64,000 bases of DNA from positions 19,632,832-19,696,831 of the forward strand of contig CM055870.1 in assembly GCA_029582165.1 (NCBI GenBank). The letters are read 5' to 3'. The notes beneath the pieces are model-generated. The model made no database searches. It saw nothing but the letters and a program-made list of their open reading frames with translations, and had not been told where the DNA came from. This DNA is from Portulaca oleracea (lineage: Eukaryota > Streptophyta > Magnoliopsida > Caryophyllales > Portulacaceae). A program made the position numbers and the translations under genes. Shown piece after piece: positions 1 to 11,100 of the stretch (positions are counted from its first letter, which is position 1; each line of letters begins with the position of its first letter).

Positions 1-98
1 CATTAATCAATTGAACTGCTAACTAAAGAAAATCAGAATATGAACATATACGCGCTACTGAACATCTTACTTTTATGCTATACACTTTTGTTTTGTAG

Positions 99-141
99 GG
101 CGTATGAGCATATTGTTCTTGTTCATTATCGTGATACTCAG
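99..141 (+). CDS. CAMTA4: CAMTA4 exon: end of CG-1 domain
   Basis: The exon follows a T-rich tract and an AG acceptor at 97-98 and ends at a GTATG donor at 142. Its first base completes a codon begun upstream. The next 14 codons read AYEHIVLVHYRDTQ, the conserved end of the CG-1 DNA-binding domain. The exon ends in phase 0, matching the next exon. It is too short to appear as an open reading frame and is called from motif and splice sites. Confidence 0.85.
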
Positions 142-3100
142 GTATGTTGAAAAACATAGTGGGTTGTACCTTATTTAGTGAGATAAGCTAATTTAAGTGT
201 GTTTTTATTATCATTTTAGTTAGAATTCATCAATTCAGTATTGGAGAATCATGCCTTCTGAATTGTCCAATGAAAATAGCACATTTACTTTTCTGTTCTG
301 ACTGCCTGCTATCACTTTCATCTGACTCTCCGTACATCATCTTGGAAGGGGCTTGCTGCCTGTTTGGCTTGAGTGAGAAACCATTTGATTAGGAATGGAT
401 TCATTTGGTTGACATCAACAGCTTTTTATGTGGCACAAAGAAGCCAAAGAAAAGGTCTACAATTCCAGTTGTGGTGTTTTTAGTGAATGAAGTCCTGTCC
501 CAGTTGATTCCTAATATGATGAAGTTCTGTATACACTATGAGGATTTTGTTTGACATTCTTCAGGCCCAATGCAGCTTTGAGCTGGGGATTTCCTTGGGG
601 ATCACGTGTTTCTTGGTTGCTACTGAGAGTAAATGATAATTAATTGCGGATAATCTCATAGGATACTCGGGCGTTGCCGTTATTTTAATGGATGATTTAT
701 TCAATTAGTTTCTCTATGCATTGTTTTCCATTGATACTTTTCCTCCTAACTCTTGCAACCATCCCCCCCCCCCTTCCCTTCCTTGGCGCTTAACAGTTAG
801 TATTCCTTGACTCCTTGTGAGGACTGTTTTCCCCTGCTTTTCCAGCTTTAGTACATGAAATGATTGACATAATGAGCACCTGTGCACTGAGGCTATGGCC
901 TGGTAACCAGGATTGTTACCTGAAGATTTCTTTGTGACTGGATTCATCTGTTTTAGGGAAGGAGCACTACTGGAAGTTCTGCAGGATTTTCATCAGCGTC
1001 CTCATCCACATACAACCAGTCCCACATCACATTTTCTGCTCCAAATTCAGGCTCAACTTCTTTGAGTGAATTCCATGAATCTTATCAGAATCATTCCAGT
1101 CCAGGATCCCTGGAAGTCAGTTCAGATGGTGCCATGGAGAAAGGGGCCAATTTCTTTGATTGGCAAAATGGAACTGAAAACTCAACAATATCATCAAATG
1201 TTGACATTAGTCATGCACTGCGTAGGCTGGAGGAGCAGCTGAGCTTGGATGAGGATGACAGCTTCAAAGAATATGCTTCACTAGATTATCAGGACAGATA
1301 TGTTGATGAAGATAAATATGGAATCCTGGATGGTCAACGTCACAGTGAAGATGCTGGAGTGTCATCTAATTCAGTTGGCACTTCACTACTGCAGGACTCA
1401 GGTTTACTTTACTTTTCATTTTCCTTCTGTTTATTTTTAGAGCATTTTTTGTTTTTTTTGACTTGGAAGTCTTCATCAAGCTTTGGTATCAATAAGAAGA
1501 GAGCATGGGGCAAGAACAGTAGGCCTTGGAGCATCTTTTTTGGATTATTTGGAGTGAAAGGAACCAAAGGGTTTTGAAGGGGGGTTGGCAGACAATTATG
1601 TCAAGTCTCTTTTCTTTTGGAGCTTTTGGCCTCCAATAATCCCTACTATTGGGCCCTAGACCAAAAATAATCCAAACTGGCCTTTTGACCACCCATGGCC
1701 CAAACTTTTGACCTATTTTCTGTCACTAAACTTTTTTACTTATTTTTAGCAATCAAAAGACAAAAATTTGGTGCCTGAAATAGATAAAAAATTGAGTAAT
1801 ACAAAATGGGTCACAAGTTTGGCCCATTGGTGGTCAAAAAGTCAATTTGTATTATTCCCAATCAATGACCCAAAAGTAAAGATTATTTGAGGTCAAAAAC
1901 CTTTTCTTTTGGGTGAACAGGAAGTTTAGCTCTTCCTCATTTGATGTAGCAGATTTTGTGGACAGTTTGTTTTCTAGTTGTACATAACTTTATAGGTTCT
2001 GGTTAATCATCTTTTCTCTCAATCCTATTATTAATATATATTCTTTCCTAATCAAAAAAAAAAAAAAAAGAAAAAAGAAGAACTCTTGTCCTTGGAGCAC
2101 AACCCAGGGGTAATCTACGAGCTATAAGGTACATAGAGCTATTGTAGCCAAATGTTTTTGTCTCTAGGCTATACCGTTAAAAGGTGACAGCGTACTACAA
2201 ATGTTCATAAAAAGTATACGTGACAATATGTTGTTATAACTGGATTTAATCTTGGCAAGACTTAAAGATTTGGAGGCAAAGTTGCTCATCTACGGGCTTA
2301 GTATAGCATAGTATTGGAGAGTAAGAAATATGAGATATCCTGGGGTTTGACTTTTTAACTTTTATGAGAGGTCCTAATGATTCGGAAGAGGATAGTATTT
2401 GCAGTTTGTTGGCTTTACCAGCGCAAAGGGTCATTTTGTCCCTAGTACTGATGAGATGGTGTGGCCTCTTGACTCCAAGGGGTCCTTTACGAGTAGGAGT
2501 TTTTGCTCCACGTCTTCTGGGACTCTTGATGCACGCGACTTCCCCGTCAAGTCCATTTGGGAATTCTAAGGCGCCCCTGAGGGTTGTTTCTTTGCTCGGG
2601 CTGTTGTGAAGGGTAAGATTCCAACAGAGGACTTGCTGAAAAGAATAGGTTTTAGCGTCCTAGTAAGTGCTTTATGTCTCATGACGCATGAGGAGGAAGA
2701 ATTAGTGGATCACCTTCTTTTGCATTGTCTGTATGTCTCTTCGTACTGGTACCTTGGCCTCTCTATGATGAGGATCAGTTGGGTCCACCTATCTAGTGTG
2801 AAGGATGTGTTGGTTGCTTAGAAGAGAAGTATGAACAAAGGCTGGGTTTGTGGTCTTTGAAGTTTGTTTCCTTCACTTATTCAGCTGGCCATTCAGAAGG
2901 GGAAGGATAGACTCAATTTTGAGGAAAGTTTTTTGTCCCCTACATGTCAAACTATACTTTTTGAGGATGTAATATAGTTAAAATTGAGTGCAAGGGTGAC
3001 AGTAGTTTAAATTTTGTGAATTTTGCTGATAATACTATTGATGAGAATTTCAGGCTGGTAAAATTGACCCAATCTGAACCTGCCTGGAAAGTCTGGATTT

Positions 3101-6100
3101 TGAACACGATTCATTGACCTGAAATCGAAAAATTAACTGAACCCGAAAAACCTGGAAATTAGTGGGTCCAACTCGACCCGAACCCGAAATCGCCCGACCC
3201 GTGCCTCAAATCAGTAAAAAAATGACGCTTTTGTACATTTACCATACATTTTTTTACTATTACTTCTTTTCGTTTTTGTACTTCTTCACTCCTAATTATA
3301 ATTTTTATGCACCAAAATGTATCATATTAGAGATGTTACATACTCATTTGCCTTTATCATTCTTTTTATTAGTAAAAATATTTTGAGCAAAGGTGGAGAG
3401 AAGCGAAAACGTTTGAAATATTTACATATTTCCAGTAACTCTAACTGGTAATGGGCCGGCTACAAGTATACTACTCATGAAATAGGATTTCGAGGAGATA
3501 TAATGGACAGGACACTAGCGGGATGGTTGGAAGTAGTTTAATGAAACTATTCAAGTTCTAAAAGGTGGTGATCTATCTTGCGGGCTTGCTGACATTACCT
3601 TTGTCACTTTGAAATTGTGATAACTAAGTAATGTTCTACTTAGGATTGTAGCATTAGGGAAAAGTTTGATGTTTCAATGTAATTTGACATTGATTTGAAA
3701 TTATTTTATGAATATCTTTTTAATAGTAACAAAAATTATTTGTAGAAAAATATATCATGTATTTGGTCAAAATCAAATCAATATTCATTCAGGAGATATA
3801 AGCATGGTGCAATCCTTATCCAAAATTTTTTAGTATTTTTAGTAAAAGTTGAGTGGAATTTTAGTATCCTTTTCTATTTTTCTAAAGTTTGTAATCGAAG
3901 ATTTTAATTTCTTAATATCTTTTCTAACTAGTGCATGGGTTATTTTTTTTTAAAATTGATTGGTTCATTGATTTTGCAATAACGTAATATGATATTTTGA
4001 ATAAAAAGGCCAGAATAATTAAAACCGATGACTTTGCAATAACGTAATATAATTTTTCTAGTAAATATTATTTCTCAAAATTAAGTGTGAGAATTTTTAA
4101 TTATTGTCATGAGAATGTAATGAAATATTTGGTACATATATTAGTTAATTGAAGTGTTTAGAGGTAATTTATCATTCTTGGGAAAATGAAAAAATTGCAG
4201 CCATAACCCAGAATCCGACCTGACCTAAACTGCCCTGAAACTGAAATACACCTGACCCATATTTACCTGAACCCGAAATACACGTGACCTGTATTTAACC
4301 AAAACCGAAATACGCGAGACCCGTATTTACCCAAAACCGAAATACACCCGACTAATATTTAACCCGCCTGCCCGAATTGATGGTCTAGATGAGAGCTTGA
4401 GGGCGTACTGTTTTTATGTCTATCCCGTTTTGTAAATGGACGACATCAGAGGTCCTCACAATACATCTTTTGATTACTTATCCAAAAAAAAGGAAATATG
4501 AGATGTCCTATAATCACATAATCATGTTCAATCTTTATAGATAAATTTGAGGATATACTTAGTAGTCTTTTTCTTTTATTACTATTTTATGGAATTTATT
4601 TGCTTGGGAAGTAAGACATAATCTAGGCTTTCCTTATTTTCAAAAGTTATGCTAGGCCTGTTATGAACTGTTTCTGCTGTTTTAGAATCAGTGAAAAGCA
4701 GAGTCAGAAAATTTCTCATGATATTAGTTCTCTTGCTGCCCCAATCCAGGGTGTCCAGGGAGGCTTTCCTTATTTTCAAAAGTTATCCCTAGTGAAACCC
4801 TAATTGAAAAATGAGCCTAGGGACTCATTCTTTATAGCATGGAGAACTATAACTACTTACAAGAACCTTAGATAACTTGGGTGTCCAGGGAGGCTTCGTA
4901 AAGTAAACTATATTCATTTGGACTGAACATTGTGCTGGTCTTGGTTGCATATTGAGACTGAACTATAGTCTTGGACCTAGTAGCATTTTTCGACACATAC
5001 CTAGAGTTCAGGTTTCTGCTTGGAATTGTAATTCATGTATGTACCTATATCAGGCCCTAAAGAACCATGGGGGCACTTAAGAGGAATCATTGTTTACTCA
5101 ATTATTAGTTGCCCCCTGGACTTATCAAGTGTGAATCAAGGGGACTGTTTGAGACCAGTGCATCGTTAAGTTCACCTGTCTAGTTTCAATCTGTATTCAT
5201 CTTAATTGAATGCACCTTTGATTAATACCTTGATTATGCACTTATCAAGAATAGTAGTATCCTTTCCAATGAGGAGTCTTTGGTCCTAGGGCCCTATCAG
5301 TCTTATCATGATGCCAAGAAAACACTTGCCCACTTAAATTTGAAATTTGTGTCACGGCTTGGAATGCATGCCGAAATTGGAGTCGCAGCCTATGATCTTC
5401 GCCATCTACAACTGCTTGGACACAAATGAAATCTTTTTATTTATTTTATTGTGGGGGTTAATTGGTCCCCCGTCCCTGAGTTGACCCTGGGGACCTGATT
5501 GTCTGTAAGAACTTCATCTATGTTGACAACTATTTAAGAAATAACTGCAACCAATGGTTTTGCCAAAGCCCTTGAGTGCTATAAAAACATCTCAAAGGAT
5601 CCTTTATCCTCATATAATAGCTAAATTTTTTCTCAAGGACTAGGATCCTTCATTAAACACGAACTATATCGTTTGAGCTTGAGGTCATCATTAACTAATG
5701 AGTACAAGTGCCAATGTTACTAATGGGGTCCAAGGCAACTGTAGGACCTCACATCTCCACTTAATTAGCAGTTCATTCAGCCTGTTGGTAATTTGAATCA
5801 AAATCATAGTATATCCTTATGATTCTTGGAACTTGTATATCCTGCCCTATGTTAAGCAATCTCTAATTTTGGTGAACCTGAATAGCCAAATGATGATTAC
5901 AAGCCGTTGTGTCACTTGCAACTCCAAGTTGTATTGTTGACCTACCATGTACTCAGATATATGACTATTAGACTTGGATTTTGGCCCCTTGGCAGTCTCG
6001 CACCTGCATGAAATCTTTTATTAATGGGAATATTAGATAACCTTTCTGTTTCCTTGCCCACATAAGATTGTAATGCATCTGTATAAACAAAAATTTGAAT

Positions 6101-8069
6101 CACAAATGTGATATATACCTTTTTTTTTTTCATGAGACTCATGTGCTACTCATCAATTAATCTCACCTTTGGGTCCCTAAAAGTCTTACAAGAGAACTTT
6201 ATCCATCTCTGAATAGAAATTTGCATATAGTGAGCCATACTGCAGTCTGCATTAGCCTCTGATTTTAGACGATCAGGTGTTAATGGGGGGACCACAGATC
6301 TGATATCTTCTTAGAAGTTGAACTTAACCCTTTGAGCATCATTGCTGTGCTTTATACCTTTTGCTTCCTAGAAAACATGAATTACATGAGTGAGACTAAC
6401 CTTTTATTCCAAGGTGCTTATGGCATGAACTTTTGTTTGCTTAGCACTGCATACATTCATTTGAATTTGTCAAAGTGATTCTAGTGATGCAAAACATTGT
6501 TTCTATGAATTTCTGCTTGATATCCTGACTGACACTGTTCCAGTGTATTGTTGACTCTTCTTGGGACTTTGTTGTTCTCTTCTCCCTCCCATTCATATTT
6601 TATATGAAGGTGTTGGTGTAAAAGAGTTTTATGCTAACCTTATGCTTTGTATAGCATTCCATGTAGGGGATGAAGGACTAAAGGATCTGCAAATTCCAGA
6701 TGCTCAAAATTATACTGTTACTCCAGGAGTGTCCTCAAAAGTGCTTGACCGGAGCCTTGGAATGCATATCGAAGCAGATTCAAGTCTAACAGTATCAACA
6801 GAACAGAGATTTACTATTCATGAAATTTCTCCTGAATGGGGATTTACGAATGACACCACAAAGGTATCTTTCCTGAGGATCCTACACTATAACTTTGCTG
6901 TTAATGAAGCTTTGCCTCAGTAATGTCAGGGGTTTTTGGTATTTTCATTGTCTTAGTGCTGGATTAATGTCACTCAACCTGAGAATATTTTCTTGATCCT
7001 TTTATATTGGGGATGGAAAGTTGATTATTGATCCTGCTGTGAGCATGTTCCTTATGTCTTAGTTTTTGTATAGAAATGGAACAGGACATTTCTGTTCAGA
7101 GTTTCACATTTGCCCTTTTGTTGTGCATCTGTTTTAACAATCATTCCTGTGTGAGAGGCAACCTATTGACAACAGGTCTCATGCAGGTTATTATCGTAGG
7201 ATCTTTCCTCTGCAATCCATCAGAATGTGCATGGCATTGTATGTTTGGCAATGTTGAAGTTCCTTTACAGATCATCCAAGACGGTGTACTTAGTTGCCAG
7301 GCTCCTCCTCATCCACCAGGGAAGGTAACCCTCTGCATCACTTCTGGGAATCGGGAATCCTGCAGCGAGGTTAGAGAGTTTGAGTACCGTGATAAGTTTA
7401 GTACTTGTTTACGCTGTGATAAACCTGAAGGAGGAATGACAAGAGGTACAGAGGAGCTGTTGTTGCTTGTCAGATTTGTGCAGATGCTGTTGTCAAATTC
7501 ATCTCAAAAAGGAGCAAATAATGAATTGGCAGTTGACCTATTAACTCAACCGACAAAAGATGATGATTCATGGAATCAAATTATTGAAGCCCTTATATTT
7601 GGTGGCAGTACTTCAGTTGCGACCGTTGATTGGCTATTGCAGCAACTTCTGAAAGACAAGTTAAAGCAATGGCTTTCGTCAAAGTCTCTGGAAGAAGGCA
7701 AGGGTTGTTCGTTGTCCAGAAAAGAGCAGGGAATTATACACATGATTGCTGGATTAGGTTATGAGTGGGCCTTGAACCCAATTTTGGGGTGTGGAGTTGG
7801 CATAAACTTCCGTGATGTTAGTGGCTGGACCGCTCTTCACTGGGCTGCGAGATTTGGAAGGTATTTTTCGTCCCATAGACCCTTTTTCTCTTGAAGCATG
7901 GCTTAGAGCAACAGTATAACTTAACTTTGAAATTGTTGCAATTGGTCTCTGTGATTATGTAATTGAGTTGGCCAGCCATGGGCTCATGGATCTAAATCGT
8001 AATTCAAAGCTAATGGTTCTTATCTTCGTGTTTATATTTATTTCTGACTAAGTTCTATCTGTTTCAAAG

Positions 8070-8136
<67 letters not shown>

Positions 8137-11100
8137 GTATATATATATATATATATATATTTAAAATCTGGGTTACTCCCTCTAACCTTAATTAGGAAAT
8201 TTGAGTTGCATGACTTTCAAAAATTCTATCTCTTCCTTTTCTTTTTTCCGTTTTTTTTTCTTTTTTGGGGGGGGGGGGGGGGCTACATTTAGTTGCAGCG
8301 TTACCAGTTTCGTATGTTTTTCTTTTGCTATTTGGTGGGCCACTTGGAAGGAGAGAAATCGACAGATATTTGAGGATGAAGCTTTGTCCCTCGATGGTTT
8401 CAAGCTGTACTTTTTGAGGATGTTGTACTGGTGACTATGATGCTTGAGGGTGATAGAAATTTTTATTATTTTTGGATACTGTTGAATATATATTATTAAT
8501 GAGAGTTTGAGGACATTTTTTGTATTTGCCATTTTTTGTGCATGGGTCACATTCCCTTGGCATCGTTGCGATATATCTTTTGATTACTTATCAAAGTATC
8601 TTTTGATTACCTATAAAATAAAAACCATTTTTCTTGCTGAACCCTATATTTTTAGCATTATTCAAAATTTTCATTTCCTAGTGCCCACTATTGTCCTTGG
8701 GATCGGTGGGTTCTCTTATTGTATTTGCCAATTTAAGTGGTATATTTATTGATTACTCGCCTCCAAAAAGCCTGAATCAGAATGATCACTTCCCCAATTT
8801 TTTTCTGCAGAGGTTAATATTATATGTGTAATATTGCGTCCTTTCGTTGGCAGGGAAAAGATGGTTGCTGCTCTTATTGCATCAGGAGCATCAGCTGTGG
8901 CAGTGACTGATCCGAGTTCACAAGATCCTGTTGGTAGAACTCCAGCACACATAGCTGCAGCTTATGGCCACAAAGGACTGGCCGGGTATCTGTCAGAGGT
9001 GGCACTCACTAGTCATCTCTCATCCCTCACACTTGAAGAAAGTGAGCTCACCAGGGGCTCTGCTGTTGTGGAGGCAGAATTAGCCTTGAGCCGCATTTCA
9101 CAAGGCAGTGTCAGCTCAATTCAGGATCCACTTCCTTTAAAACAATCATTGGCAGCCGTTAGAAATGCAGCTCAGGCTGCTGCACGTATCCAAGCTGCGT
9201 TTCGTGCACATTCTTTCAGGAAAAGGCAGCAGAGAGAGGCTGAAACTTCAGCAGCTGTTTCTGGTGTGGATGAATATGGTTTCACTCCAAACGACATTCA
9301 CAGCCTTTCAGCTGCATCCAAACTGGCATTCCGTAACATTCATGACCATAATAAAGCTGCATTGTCTATTCAGAAAAGTTATCGAGGTTGGAAAGGCCGG
9401 AGGGAGTTCCTGTCTCTACGCCAGAAAGTGGTGAAGATACAGGTAAACATTTCTGCTATATGGTGCCTATTCTTCAGCTGTTCCAAGTCAGCTCCCTACT
9501 CACCTTCTTTTCAAACTGTAAGTTTGCGGTTTTGATGAATGAATGACATCTGGCCTGCCCCACCCATCACCCCGCCCCCCCCCCCCCCCCCACCAAAAAA
9601 AAAAAAAACCTGAAAAGCCACCTCTTTCTCCTCTTTTCCCTGGCCACTTATAATCAGTAACTGTTTCCAGGGAAGAACTCTGGATGTTTTAAAGTGGTTA
9701 CTGGTCCCCCCCCCCCCCTCCCAAACAGCAACAACAAAAAAGGAAAAAGGAAATCGCATCCTCTTTCCACCTGCATTTAGCACCATTGACTGTTTGCAGG
9801 GAAGAACTCTGCATATGTTGTGTAGTTGCTGTCGAGGTTTTCATTATGGTAAAGAGTTGACTATTTTTGATTTAGAAAATTGGATCGAGTGCGCAGTACT
9901 TTAGGGGTTTGGATTGTGGCAAGCTATGTTAAAAAGTATCATAGTGCACTAAAACATAAAAATGTTGGATTTCAGTGCACCAACACAATTGTGCCGGAAG
10001 GTATTGTTTTCCCATCCTACCGAGGGGTTGTATGTTTTGGTGGTGCACTGACCAAAACAATACTTTCCGGCATGCCATGTAGACAATCTACCAAGTTGGT
10101 TTCACCCAACTCGGTGGCGGTGCACTGAAATCCAACACTTTACGTTTTGGTGCTCTGTGATATAAATCTAAAGGACAACGTGCCACAATCCAAACCCTTT
10201 AAGTACAGTGCACTACGATCTGATTCCTTTTGATTTTGTGGATAGGATTATTGTAGAGAGCTTAAGGGGTTGAGGCTTTTATATTTATGTTCAAGCCTCC
10301 TTTTGTATATGGGTGATATCCCTTTGGTGTCCTTTAATGCATAGGTTTATTGCTCACTAACAAAAAGAGAAATAGGATTGTCGGGATATCTGGGCTGCAT
10401 ACACTTCATCATAATTTTAGCCTTGTTCTTTTTGGAATGGATAATGCAGCTGCTTTCTCAGCTTTTTGTTGAAGCATTATCTCATAGCAATCATACCCTT
10501 ATTTATCTTCCGTTCCAGGCACATGTGAGAGGCTATCAGGTTCGGAAAAAGTACAAGGTTATATGTTGGGCAGTTGGTATTCTGGACAAAGTTGTCCTTA
10601 GATGGCGCCGCAAAGGAGCTGGTTTACGGGGATTTAAACCTGAGTCTGAATCTATTGATGAAGGTGAAGATGATGAGGACATTGTCAGCGACTTTCGCAA
10701 AGAGAGAGTCAATGTTGCTATTGATGAGGCAGTCTCAAGAGTGCTATCCATGGTTGAGTCTCCTGAAGCACGTGAGCAATATCATCGCGTGCTTGGAAAA
10801 TATCAAGAAGCTAAGGTAATTGCATTGTAGAATTCCATAAAACTATTTCATCAGTGAGTGAAACGGTAAACTGCTTGTTACTGCTTTTTCTTAGGGTTGC
10901 TGTCTAGTTTTCTTGTCAGTGATAAAGTTAAGTTTCTGTTCTGTTCGTAAAATCTTACCATCTCCAAATACTGGCACGAGGATGTTGGACTGCATTGTAA
11001 ATTGAAAAGTTCTGAAAATTGATGAACATCTTGAAGCTAGTACTGGGATGTTGGTTAAGTAGAACGCAAACTAGAAGACTGATGATGATTTGCAGTTTGA

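Larger units (their letters stand above)
2360..4490 (+). pseudogene. LINE ORF2 3' fragment, split by a later insertion
   Basis: 2580-2800 translates, with frame changes, to the C-terminal zinc-binding region of plant LINE reverse transcriptases (zf-RVT): ARAVVKGKIPTEDLL, then EEELVDHLLLHC. The LINE tail resumes at 4388-4490 and ends CTTTTGATTACTTATCC followed by an A run, the common 3' end of plant LINEs. Between them (3048-4387) is an unrelated insertion. The fragment lies in the CAMTA4 intron in the sense direction, is frame-broken and encodes nothing functional. Confidence 0.7.

Noticed and set aside
1062..1577. 171-codon frame starting at the ATG at 1062
   Set aside because: Only the part to 1401 is CAMTA4 coding. 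The frame opens at the splice acceptor at 957 and the tail past the GT at 1402 is intronic.
10574..10819. Alternative + frame overlapping the CAMTA4 exon
   Set aside because: It is a shadow of the CAMTA4 reading frame, which carries the IQ and calmodulin-binding motifs.
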